8,015 nucleotides of DNA, from NCBI GenBank assembly GCA_003564655.1, contig PXES01000030.1, forward strand, positions 1-8,015, given 5' to 3'. Source of the DNA: Paracoccaceae bacterium. Its GTDB lineage: Bacteria; Pseudomonadota; Alphaproteobacteria; Rhodobacterales; Rhodobacteraceae. Both the position numbers and the translations under genes were made by a program. Below are positions 1 to 5,750 of this stretch, piece by piece (within the stretch, counting starts at the first letter, position 1; the number at the start of each line of letters is the position of its first letter). The notes beneath the pieces were generated by a model. That model saw only the letters and a program-made list of their open reading frames with translations. It was not told the origin of the DNA and did no database searches.

Positions 1-788
1 GCGCTCAGGGCGCCGAAGGCCGACAGGTCCGACACGCAGATCACGGCTTCGGTATCGGGGGCGGTGTCGAGCAGATGCGCCATCGCCTCGGCCCCCTCGC
101 GCATCGAGATCGGGGGTTGCCCGGCCGCGATCAGGCGCGACGCGTCGAGCCCGTGCCGCTGCAACGCGGACACAAAGCCCCGGCGCCGGTCAAGTCCGCG
201 GGTGTCGCGATCCGTGTCGCCGCCGATGAAGGCAAGCCGCGTCATCCCTTTTGCCACGAAGTGATCGACCATGGATTGCACTGCCAGCGCATTCGAAAAG
301 CCGATCACATGGGCCAGGGGCGTGTCGGGAAGGTCCCACGTCTCGATGACGGGCACTTGCGCATTCTCCAGCAGTCTGCGGCAACGCGGTGTGTGCTTGC
401 CCCCGGTCATGACGACGGCCTGTGGCTTGCGGCGCAGAAGCTGCTCGATCAGCCGTTCCTCTTCGCACATGTCGTAATTCGTGTAGCCCAGCAGGATTTG
501 CAGACCATGCGGCTTGAGCCCCTCGGTCAGTGCCCCAACGGTATCGGCAAAATTGGCATTGTTGATCGACGGGATCGTGACCGCAACGAAATCCGTCTTC
601 TGTGACCGCAAGCTCGAGGCGGTGCTGTCGAGCACATAGCCCAGCTCTTCCGCGGCGGCGAGAATGCGCGCGCGCGTGCTTTCACTGACCAGGTTTCCCG
701 ACTTCAACGCCCGGCTGACGGTCATCGGCGACACCTTCGCTGCACGGGCGACATCCGTCATCGTCGGGGGTTTGCGGGCGCTGTCCAT
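1..788 (-). CDS. LacI-family (GntR-like) transcriptional repressor, C-terminus cut by window edge
   Basis: This is a DNA-binding regulator of sugar-acid catabolism; 262 residues are visible, and about 70-80 C-terminal residues of a usual 335-345 lie beyond the left edge. Residues 10-30 form the LacI helix-turn-helix (TMTDVARAAKVSPMTVSRAL). Residues 51-63 form the hinge with the minor-groove leucine (ASSL, L60), and a periplasmic-binding-protein-like effector domain follows from about residue 66. The stretch around residues 104-165 (EEERL, then KHTPR, then VPVIE and IGFSN) follows the layout of E. coli GntR, the gluconate repressor, more closely than LacI itself. I chose the ATG at 788 because it sits directly before the helix-turn-helix; the upstream ribosome site is weak (GAGACAGG). 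The gene is last in the leftward arm, 57 bp after the oxidoreductase, so it probably controls its own operon through the operator near 2590. The effector (gluconate, idonate or a keto acid) is inferred. Confidence 0.93.
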   Translation of the reverse strand, partial: MDSARKPPTMTDVARAAKVSPMTVSRALKSGNLVSESTRARILAAAEELGYVLDSTASSLRSQKTDFVAVTIPSINNANFADTVGALTEGLKPHGLQILLGYTNYDMCEEERLIEQLLRRKPQAVVMTGGKHTPRCRRLLENAQVPVIETWDLPDTPLAHVIGFSNALAVQSMVDHFVAKGMTRLAFIGGDTDRDTRGLDRRRGFVSALQRHGLDASRLIAAGQPPISMREGAEAMAHLLDTAPDTEAVICVSDLSAFGALS

Positions 789-845
789 CCTGTCTCGCTA
801 CCCTGCGCTGTCACTCCGATCCAGCCTATTTTGACGCAGAGGCGA
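789..845. other. Intergenic gap between oxidoreductase and repressor genes
   Basis: These 57 bp separate the stop codon of the hydroxyacid dehydrogenase from the repressor start. I see no strong promoter, no terminator hairpin and no second copy of the TGTTAACGTTATCA-like operator. The repressor is therefore most simply read as the distal gene of the leftward transcript. Confidence 0.5.
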
Positions 846-1751
846 TCAGCCGCCGTCGGTGTTGGGCGCGCGCAACGGCTTGCCTGCGCCGCTGAAGTAC
901 TCCATCAGCGCGGCCTGATCCTCGCTGCCAAGCCCGGCGGCGGTCAGCATCCGGTGGATTTCGGCGCATATTGCCGTCAGAGGCATGGGGATGCAATTCA
1001 CCCGGGCGAGTTCCTGCGCGCCGTCAAGATCCTTGACCATATTGTCGATCCGCCCCGTACGTCGGTAGTCGCGCTCGGCAAAGCGCGGCATGTATTCCTG
1101 CAAAAGCGCCGAATCTGCCCGGCCCCCGCGCAGCGCCTGCGGGATGCGGGTGGCATCCACGCCTGCCGCCTCGGCCAGCGCCGTAGCCTCGGCAACGGCC
1201 ATGAATCCCAGTCCGCACAGCACCTGATTGATCAGTTTCGTGGTCTGCCCTGCGCCGACCGGTCCCATTCGGGTCTGGTTCGCCGCAACATTGGCCAGCA
1301 CGGCCTGCGCGCGCGCCACGTCCTCTTCCGTGCCGCCCTGCATCAGGGTCAGCTCTCCCGTCGCCGCTTTCGGGATACCCCCCGAGAGCGGGCTGTCCAC
1401 CCAAGTCAGGCCCTTTTCCGCCGCGCGGGCCGCAAGGCTTTGGGTCGACATCGGGTCGATCGAGGACATGTCGATGATCAGCAGGCCTTGCCCGGCCCCT
1501 TCGGCGATAGCGCCCGGCCCGAACACGGCCGCCTCCACGATGCGCGCATGGTTGAGGCTGAGAATGACCGCCGTTGCCCCTTGGGCGGCCTCTGCCGCGC
1601 TCGCGGCCGCATGCGCCCCTTTTGCGACCAGGGCCTCTACTTTTTGTTGGTCGAGGTCGAATACTGTCAGGGCCGTGCCGGTTGCGACAAGGCGCGCGCC
1701 GATTGCGCCGCCCATGGCACCGGCTCCGATCAAGGCGATTTTTGCAGCCAT
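846..1751 (-). CDS. NAD(P)-dependent beta-hydroxyacid dehydrogenase (tartronate semialdehyde reductase / 3-hydroxyisobutyrate dehydrogenase family)
   Basis: This is a cytosolic 301-residue oxidoreductase that interconverts a beta-hydroxyacid and the matching semialdehyde or ketoacid. The Rossmann motif GAGAMG is at residues 9-14, the substrate-binding DSPLSGG at 119-125, and the catalytic lysine at K172 in TKLINQ, with N175 behind it. KLxNQ in place of the more common KLxNN, and the later ALRGG block (206-210), recall GarR/GlxR tartronate semialdehyde reductases; threonate/erythronate-type dehydrogenases of the same superfamily remain possible. The length is normal for the family. The ATG at 1751 has a strong AGGAGG ribosome site five bases upstream. 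The gene follows the SDR gene by 27 bp in the same operon, so it should be co-expressed with sugar-acid catabolism. The exact substrate cannot be read from sequence; D120-level substrate assignment would need comparison with characterised members. No frameshift or missing catalytic residue is seen. Confidence 0.93.
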   Translation of the reverse strand: MAAKIALIGAGAMGGAIGARLVATGTALTVFDLDQQKVEALVAKGAHAAASAAEAAQGATAVILSLNHARIVEAAVFGPGAIAEGAGQGLLIIDMSSIDPMSTQSLAARAAEKGLTWVDSPLSGGIPKAATGELTLMQGGTEEDVARAQAVLANVAANQTRMGPVGAGQTTKLINQVLCGLGFMAVAEATALAEAAGVDATRIPQALRGGRADSALLQEYMPRFAERDYRRTGRIDNMVKDLDGAQELARVNCIPMPLTAICAEIHRMLTAAGLGSEDQAALMEYFSGAGKPLRAPNTDGG

Positions 1752-1778
1752 GTTGTCCTCCTGTCGGTTGCGATGCGC

Positions 1779-2534
1779 TCAGAGCGAAACAGTGATGCCA
1801 CCATCGACGAACAATGTATGCCCATTGACGAAACTCGCGGCCTCCGAGGCCAGGAAGATACACGCCCCCTGCAGCTCCTCGACCTTGCCCCAGCGTCCGG
1901 CCGGCGTGCGCTTTGCGAGCCAGGCCGAAAATTCCGGATCCGCAACCAGTGCCGCATTCAGCGGCGTGTCGAAATAGCCCGGTGCGATGGCATTGCAGTT
2001 CAGCCCCAGCGGTGCCCAGTCGGTCGCCATGCCCTTGGTCAGGTTGGTAACCGCGCCCTTGGTCGCCGTGTAAGGTGCGATGCCGGGGCGCGCGAGCAGG
2101 GTCTGCACGCTCGCGATATTGATGATCTTGCCGCGCCCGCGTGCAATCATGTACTGTGCCACGGCCTGACCCACATGAAAGACGCTGGCAACATTGGTCT
2201 GGAGCAGCTTTTCGAACATGTCGGCAGGAAAGTCCTGCAAGGGCGTGCGGTGCTGCATCCCGGCATTATTGACCAGAATGTCGATGGCGCCATGTTCGGC
2301 CTCGAACCCGTCGATGGCCGCACGCACATCGTCATGCTGCGTGACATCGAAGGCCAATGTCATGGCCCCGGGGATGGCCGCCGCCGCCTCGGTCAGTTTT
2401 CGCGTGTCGCGCCCGTTCAGAACCACCTGCGCGCCCGCCTGCGCCAGACCTTGTGCCAGGGCAAAGCCGATCCCCTGCGACGAGCCGGTAATCAGCGCGC
2501 GGTTTCCGGACAGGTCGAACATCTGCTGTGCCAT
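1779..2534 (-). CDS. idnO: SDR-family gluconate 5-dehydrogenase-like (5-keto-D-gluconate reductase)
   Basis: This is a classical short-chain dehydrogenase of 251 residues, close to the 254 of E. coli IdnO, which reduces 5-ketogluconate to D-gluconate with NAD(P)H in the cytosol. The nucleotide-binding motif TGSSQGIG is at residues 16-23 and NNAG at 89-92. The catalytic tetrad is N114, S142, Y155 and K159 (YTATK). The C-terminal RTPAGRWG (209-216) and FVDGG blocks are typical of gluconate 5-dehydrogenases. An in-frame ATG lies ten codons further upstream (2564). I prefer 2534 because an AAGGAA ribosome site sits just before it and the protein then starts at the family's usual MxxxFDLSG. It is the first gene of the leftward arm, directly downstream of the putative repressor-controlled promoter. 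The adjacent idnD strengthens the 5-ketogluconate assignment, but other SDR sugar dehydrogenases share these motifs. Confidence 0.9.
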   Translation of the reverse strand: MAQQMFDLSGNRALITGSSQGIGFALAQGLAQAGAQVVLNGRDTRKLTEAAAAIPGAMTLAFDVTQHDDVRAAIDGFEAEHGAIDILVNNAGMQHRTPLQDFPADMFEKLLQTNVASVFHVGQAVAQYMIARGRGKIINIASVQTLLARPGIAPYTATKGAVTNLTKGMATDWAPLGLNCNAIAPGYFDTPLNAALVADPEFSAWLAKRTPAGRWGKVEELQGACIFLASEAASFVNGHTLFVDGGITVSL

Positions 2535-2540
2535 TCGGGT

Positions 2541-2546
2541 TTCCTT
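2541..2546 (-). promoter_or_regulatory. Ribosome binding site deciding the SDR start
   Basis: Read on the minus strand this is AAGGAA, followed by six bases and the ATG at 2534. It favours 2534 over the upstream in-frame ATG at 2564, which has no comparable purine-rich site. Confidence 0.6.
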
Positions 2547-2567
2547 CGAATTTCTGCTGGACAAGCT

Positions 2568-2598
2568 TTGACATGGGTGAGTATGTTAACGTTATCAG
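2568..2598 (+). promoter_or_regulatory. Candidate rightward promoter for the 2-hydroxyacid dehydrogenase-idnD-kdgK arm
   Basis: A perfect -35 hexamer TTGACA lies at 2568-2573. The best -10-like hexamer, TATCAG (4 of 6 consensus positions), is at 2593-2598, with a long 19-base spacer; at 17 bases the hexamer is poor. The operator at 2584-2597 covers the spacer end and the -10 region, so repressor binding would block this promoter. The -35 is clear, but the promoter as a whole is tentative. Confidence 0.4.
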
Positions 2599-2608
2599 TC
2601 AAGGTCAA
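2580..2608 (-). promoter_or_regulatory. Candidate leftward promoter for the SDR-oxidoreductase-repressor arm
   Basis: On the minus strand the -35 hexamer TTGACC (2608-2603) is followed by exactly 17 bases and CATACT (2585-2580), which matches the -10 consensus at four of six positions. The operator lies almost wholly inside the spacer. The first gene starts about 45 bases downstream of the -10. This is the better of the two divergent promoter candidates. Confidence 0.5.
2584..2597. promoter_or_regulatory. Putative LacI/GntR-type operator
   Basis: TGTTAACGTTATCA is a 14-bp inverted repeat matching in six of seven base pairs, with the central CG typical of LacI-family operators and TGTTA half-sites reminiscent of GntR sites. 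It lies between the divergent arms and within both promoter candidates. The likely ligand is the LacI-family repressor encoded at 1-788. Binding is inferred, not shown. Confidence 0.6.
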
Positions 2609-2637
2609 CATCGAACACTCCAACACACGGAAAAAAA

Positions 2638-3588
2638 ATGACGAAGCCGCATGTTCTGCAGATGGGGGCGCTGCCCGATTGGGACGAGGCCCCGTTGCGC
2701 GCCGCCTACGAGCTCCACCGATATTTCGAGGCGGCGGACAAGGCTTCCTACCTGGCCGAGGTCGGGCCGCATGTCCGGGCCGTCGCCACGCGCGGCGACC
2801 TCGGCGCGCCAGCCGATTTGATCAAGGCCTGCCCGGCGCTGGAACTGGTGTCGGTCTATGGCGTAGGCTACGACGCCGTGGACCTTGAGGCCTGCAGGGC
2901 GCGCGGCATCGCCGTGACAAACACCCCCGATGTGCTGACCGAGGATTGTGCCGATCTGGCGCTTGGCATGTGGCTGGCGCTGTCGCGCGGGATCGTGGCG
3001 GCGGAAGCCTGGGCGCGGTCGGGCGACTGGGCCGCGAAGGGCGGCTTTCCCTTGCGTCACCGCGCCAGCGGCAAGCGCGCGGGCGTGCTGGGGCTGGGGC
3101 GCATCGGGATGGCCGTGGCCCGGCGCCTCGAAGGCTTCGGCATGGACATCGCCTACACCGCTCGCAAGCCACGCGCCGGTGCGGAAAAATGGCACTACAT
3201 CGCCGATCCTGCCGAGCTTGCCGCACGGTCGGACGTGGTGTTCGTGACCCTGTCCGCGACCCCCGAGACGCGCCATATCGTCAATGCGCAGGTGCTTGAA
3301 GCGCTGGGTCCTGAGGGGATGCTGGTCAATATCTCGCGCGCCCAGAACATCGATGAGGCCGCCTTGCTCGAGGCGCTGGAGACGCGTCGTATCCGGGGCG
3401 CGGCACTCGATGTGTTCGAGGGCGAACCCGCGTTCGACCCGCGCTTCACGACGCTCTCGAATGCGCTGTTGCAGCCGCATCACGCCAGCGGCACCTATGA
3501 GACCCGTCGTGCCATGGGCCAGCTTATGCGCGACAATCTGGCCGCGCATTTCACGGGCCAACCCCTGCTGACCCCGGTGTCGTTGTGA
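2638..3588 (+). CDS. D-2-hydroxyacid dehydrogenase (2-ketogluconate / hydroxypyruvate / glyoxylate reductase type)
   Basis: This is a 316-residue cytosolic NAD(P)H-dependent reductase of the D-isomer 2-hydroxyacid dehydrogenase family. The N-terminal catalytic half carries VYGVGYD (73-79), the Rossmann motif GLGRIG is at 152-157, and the catalytic triad is R234 (NISRAQ), E263 (DVFEGEP) and H281 (PHHAS). GhrB-like members reduce 2-keto-D-gluconate, 2-keto-L-gulonate, hydroxypyruvate and glyoxylate. The neighbouring idonate and gluconate enzymes make 2-ketogluconate reduction to gluconate the most likely job here, but hydroxypyruvate is also possible. Hydroxypyruvate would fit the tartronate-semialdehyde-like enzyme across the promoter region. 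The ATG at 2638 has only a modest GGA ribosome site followed by an A-run. The gene leads the rightward arm, and its TGA overlaps the GTG start of idnD, implying translational coupling. Confidence 0.92.
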   Translation: MTKPHVLQMGALPDWDEAPLRAAYELHRYFEAADKASYLAEVGPHVRAVATRGDLGAPADLIKACPALELVSVYGVGYDAVDLEACRARGIAVTNTPDVLTEDCADLALGMWLALSRGIVAAEAWARSGDWAAKGGFPLRHRASGKRAGVLGLGRIGMAVARRLEGFGMDIAYTARKPRAGAEKWHYIADPAELAARSDVVFVTLSATPETRHIVNAQVLEALGPEGMLVNISRAQNIDEAALLEALETRRIRGAALDVFEGEPAFDPRFTTLSNALLQPHHASGTYETRRAMGQLMRDNLAAHFTGQPLLTPVSL

Positions 3589-4622
3589 AGGCCATCGTCA
3601 TTCATGGCGCGAAGGACCTGCGCGTCGAGACCACCACGTCCGAACCGCTCGGGCCGGGCCAGATCCGGTTGCGTCTGGCCGCTGGCGGCGTCTGCGGGTC
3701 GGACCTGCATTATTACAATCATGGTGGTTTCGGCACTGTGCGACTGCGCGAACCGATGATCCTGGGGCACGAAGTCTCTGCCCGTGTCATGGAACTCGGG
3801 GACGGGGTCACGGGGTTTTGCAACGGGCAGCTTGTCGCCGTGTCCCCCAGCCGCCCCTGCGGCACCTGCCGCTATTGTCAGGAGGGTCTGCCCAATCACT
3901 GCCTGAACATGCGCTTCTATGGCTCGGCCATGCCGTTTCCGCACATTCAGGGCGCCTTCCGCGAGGAACTGATTGTCGAGGCCGCGCAATGCGTCGATGC
4001 CACCGGCCTGAGCGCAGGAGAGGCAGCCATGGCCGAGCCGCTGGCCGTGACGCTTCACGCCACGCTGCGGGCCGGGTCGCTGATGGGCAAGCGCGTGCTG
4101 GTCACGGGCTGCGGGCCCATCGGGGTGCTTTCGATCTTGTGCGCCCGCCGCGCGGGGGCCGCCGAGATCGTCGCCACGGATCTCTCCGAGTTTACGCTGG
4201 GGCTGGCGCGTAAATGCGGCGCGGACCGGGTGCTGAACATGGCCACCCATCCGGACGCGCTTGCCGATTACACGGTCGACAAGGGCCATTTCGACCTGCT
4301 CTATGAATGCACGGGCGCGGCACCGGCGCTGAGCGCCGCGATAGCCGCACTGCGCCCGCGCGGGATCGTCCTGCAACTGGGGCTGGGCGGCGACATGAGC
4401 CTGCCAATGATGGCGATCACGGCAAAGGAACTGGATCTGCGCGGATCGTTTCGCTTTCACGCGGAATTCGCGACCGGCGTGACCTTGATGCAGAAGGGGT
4501 TGATCGATGTGACACCGCTCATCCCCCATACCCTGCCGCTGGCCGAGGCCGAGGCTGCCTTCCGCATCGCTGCGGATCGCTCCCAGGCGATGAAGGCGCA
4601 AATCCGCTTCGCGGACGCATAG
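3585..4622 (+). CDS. idnD: L-idonate 5-dehydrogenase, zinc-dependent MDR family
   Basis: This enzyme oxidises L-idonate to 5-keto-D-gluconate with NAD(P)+, feeding the SDR encoded across the promoter region. At 345 residues it matches E. coli IdnD (343). Catalytic zinc ligands are C37 (GGVCGSD), H62 and E63 (GHE), with E151 (AEPLAV) as the likely fourth. The structural zinc lobe has C92, C95, C98 and C106. The nucleotide-binding motif GCGPIG is at 175-180, with D199 closing the second strand as in NAD-preferring members. The YYNHGG segment after the first zinc ligand is characteristic of idonate dehydrogenases, as against sorbitol dehydrogenases. Translation starts at GTG 3585, overlapping the preceding stop codon by four bases. 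It is followed nine bases later by the truncated kdgK. Related polyol dehydrogenases cannot be fully excluded, but the locus context agrees. Confidence 0.93.
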   Translation: MKAIVIHGAKDLRVETTTSEPLGPGQIRLRLAAGGVCGSDLHYYNHGGFGTVRLREPMILGHEVSARVMELGDGVTGFCNGQLVAVSPSRPCGTCRYCQEGLPNHCLNMRFYGSAMPFPHIQGAFREELIVEAAQCVDATGLSAGEAAMAEPLAVTLHATLRAGSLMGKRVLVTGCGPIGVLSILCARRAGAAEIVATDLSEFTLGLARKCGADRVLNMATHPDALADYTVDKGHFDLLYECTGAAPALSAAIAALRPRGIVLQLGLGGDMSLPMMAITAKELDLRGSFRFHAEFATGVTLMQKGLIDVTPLIPHTLPLAEAEAAFRIAADRSQAMKAQIRFADA

Positions 4623-4631
4623 GCCCGACGG

Positions 4632-4811
4632 ATGACAGACAGCAAGCGCGGCTTTCCGGGTCTGGGCGAATGCATGGTCGAATTGTCGCCCGCCGGGGAT
4701 GGCAGTTTCCGGCAGGGCTTTGCCGGGGATGTGTTCAACACGCTGTGGTATGCCGCGCACGTGCTGGGGCCGGAATGGCAGGTGCGGTTCCAGACCGCGC
4801 TGGGGCGCGAT
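4632..4811 (+). pseudogene. kdgK: 2-keto-3-deoxygluconate kinase, 5' fragment only
   Basis: The first 60 codons encode the N-terminus of a PfkB-family sugar kinase. GLGECMVELSP (10-20) and FRQGFAGDVFNT (26-37) are the substrate-contacting strands of KdgK, which phosphorylates KDG to KDPG for Entner-Doudoroff cleavage. An intact protein would be about 300 residues with a C-terminal GAGD catalytic motif. Here the kinase similarity ends around TALGRD, where transposase sequence takes over in frame, so ATP-binding and catalytic parts are absent and no kinase activity is expected. The start ATG lies nine bases after the idnD stop and would have been co-transcribed with it. No 3' part of kdgK is found anywhere downstream, so the rest was lost or moved. 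The junction position is good to within about five codons. Confidence 0.85.
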
Positions 4812-5465
4812 GGTGAACTCGCACCGTTCGGCGGCAACGGCGGCGAAGTGGAAGTTGACGAGACGTTCATCGGCAAGGAGCCGGGCGTGGCGAAGGCCAA
4901 GGACGCGCGCGACGGTTCGCACAAGATGAAGATGCTGACGCTGGTAGACCGCGACACGAAGCGCGCCCGCTCGCGCGTCGTTGACGATCTGACCAAGGCG
5001 ACGATCCTGCCGATCCTGCGCGACAAGCTGAGCCGCGAAGCTTTCATCCTGACCGACGAGGCCCGCCAGTATCAGCGCCTCGCCACCAGCCTCGATTTCG
5101 GCGGTCATGACTGGGTGAACCACAGCCGCGACGAGTATGTGCGCCCCGGCTTCCCCGATGTCCACACGAACACCGTTGAGGGCGTCTACAGCACCTTCAA
5201 GCGCGACATGTGGCCAGCGCGGCGCATGTGCGGGGCTCTTCTCGCCAGCCCCAATCCCGGCCGTGCGTGCGGCACACTGGTCGGGGCGGCGGGACACCTC
5301 TCGACCTCCGGTGGTCCCCGGCAGCTTCGGGTCACTCCCGCCAGATGGCCCCGCGCGCCCGCACGGGCTCCAGCAGGGCGAGGTCCCGGTCGTCCAGTCC
5401 GACGGAGCTGTCACGCGCCTCCTGGCCCGGATAGCCGATCTCACCCCGCACCGTGTCATGCATGA
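4632..5465 (+). CDS. In-frame chimeric reading frame: KdgK N-terminus / transposase core / random tail (277 codons)
   Basis: An uninterrupted frame joins kdgK codons 1-60, transposase residues from about 61 to 193, and about 84 further codons. The last part resembles no protein I know; it is arginine/proline/alanine-rich and runs antisense into the GMC small-subunit gene before stopping. It would be expressed as the third cistron of the rightward arm if that arm is transcribed. I regard it as a by-product of the rearrangement and not as a functional gene. An automated annotation would probably call it a transposase or a sugar kinase, and both names would mislead. Confidence 0.4.
   Translation: MTDSKRGFPGLGECMVELSPAGDGSFRQGFAGDVFNTLWYAAHVLGPEWQVRFQTALGRDGELAPFGGNGGEVEVDETFIGKEPGVAKAKDARDGSHKMKMLTLVDRDTKRARSRVVDDLTKATILPILRDKLSREAFILTDEARQYQRLATSLDFGGHDWVNHSRDEYVRPGFPDVHTNTVEGVYSTFKRDMWPARRMCGALLASPNPGRACGTLVGAAGHLSTSGGPRQLRVTPARWPRAPARAPAGRGPGRPVRRSCHAPPGPDSRSHPAPCHA
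4806..5210 (+). mobile_element. IS1595/ISXO2-type transposase internal fragment
   Basis: About 133 residues of a DDE transposase are preserved without frameshifts. The segment ELAPFGGNGGEVEVDETFIG opens the ISXO2-like catalytic domain with the first aspartate (D76 of the chimeric frame). ILTDEARQY carries the second (D142), and HTNTVEGVYSTFKRDM supplies the closing N/E region (E183). The N-terminal zinc-ribbon and helical part (roughly 100 or more residues in intact relatives) and the C-terminal segment that normally follows FKRxM (GVYQHC...-like) are both missing. No terminal inverted repeats or target duplication are visible at the borders. The fragment therefore cannot move by itself and marks a deletion scar. 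Lack of internal decay suggests the event is recent. Family assignment rests on motif reading. Confidence 0.85.
5232..5252. repeat. Short inverted repeat in the junction
   Basis: GGGGCT (5232-5237) pairs perfectly with AGCCCC (5247-5252) across a nine-base loop. There is no T-tract on either side. It may be a weak terminator-like hairpin or chance in GC-rich DNA. Confidence 0.3.
5291..5318 (-). terminator. Possible 3'-end hairpin of the GMC operon
   Basis: GGGACACC (5291-5298) pairs with GGTGGTCCC (5310-5318) through eight base pairs with one bulged G, across an 11-base loop. On the minus strand it begins 13 bases after the small-subunit stop codon, where a terminator or mRNA-stabilising hairpin is expected. 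The lack of a following T-run argues against a classical intrinsic terminator. Confidence 0.35.
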
Positions 5466-5736
5466 AATACGCGTTGGCCAGCACGACCTCGAGCGCCTTG
5501 AACTCCTCGGGGTCCTCCTGGGCGAGCGCCTCGACATCGCCGAGCGAACCCACAAAGCCCGCCCGTGTCAGGAAGTGCGCGAGTTTCGGCGCGAGGGCAG
5601 GCTCGATGCGCAACACGCGATCAACTGGCGCATGGGCAAGTTGCAACTCGGACGCGCCGGACATGCCGACACTGCCCGGCAGCATGACCTGCGCCAATCT
5701 GTCGAGCTTGCGGCGATCCTCATCTGAAAGCGACAT
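5332..5736 (-). CDS. Gluconate 2-dehydrogenase subunit 3-like small subunit of a GMC dehydrogenase
   Basis: This is a 134-residue, mostly helical protein. It starts with SDEDRRKLDRLAQVMLPG (4-21) and contains FxALEVVLxNAYFMH (79-93) and IGYPGQ (100-105). It ends in the GAIWRE-type tail seen in small subunits of gluconate/sugar GMC dehydrogenases. In relatives this subunit pairs with and stabilises the flavoprotein and, through a twin-arginine signal, carries it to the periplasm. Here there is no signal peptide or membrane segment, and the protein is shorter than the roughly 170-200 residues of exported versions, so the complex is probably cytosolic. It starts 14 bases after the GMC stop with a GAGG ribosome site, and is the last gene of its operon. 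Family assignment is by motif and context. Confidence 0.78.
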   Translation of the reverse strand: MSLSDEDRRKLDRLAQVMLPGSVGMSGASELQLAHAPVDRVLRIEPALAPKLAHFLTRAGFVGSLGDVEALAQEDPEEFKALEVVLANAYFMHDTVRGEIGYPGQEARDSSVGLDDRDLALLEPVRARGAIWRE

Positions 5737-5750
5737 GGTCCCTCTGCCTG

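Larger units (their letters stand above)
5211..5331. other. Unassigned junction DNA between transposase remnant and GMC small-subunit gene
   Basis: These roughly 120 bases follow the abrupt end of transposase similarity. All frames on both strands give low-complexity or unrecognisable peptides. Two inverted repeats are present (5232-5252 and 5291-5318). The part nearest 5331 is probably the native 3' flank of the GMC operon; the exact recombination point cannot be fixed by eye. Confidence 0.5.

Noticed and set aside
2535..2564. Upstream ATG at 2564 as the SDR start
   Set aside because: It would add ten residues not typical of the family and has no good ribosome site; the ATG at 2534 has AAGGAA at proper spacing.
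831..2888. Long open frame (685 codons) on the plus strand across the left arm
   Set aside because: It lies antisense to two clear dehydrogenase genes and the promoter region; its Arg/His/Gly-rich translation resembles no family. It is a GC-rich shadow frame.
4812..5210. Complete insertion sequence
   Set aside because: The transposase lacks both termini, and no inverted repeats or target duplication are visible, so only an internal remnant is supported.
3495..5555. Long open frame (686 codons) on the minus strand across idnD, kdgK and the transposase remnant
   Set aside because: It is antisense to well-supported genes, with low-complexity composition and no motifs. It crosses the rearrangement junction, so it cannot be an evolved gene.
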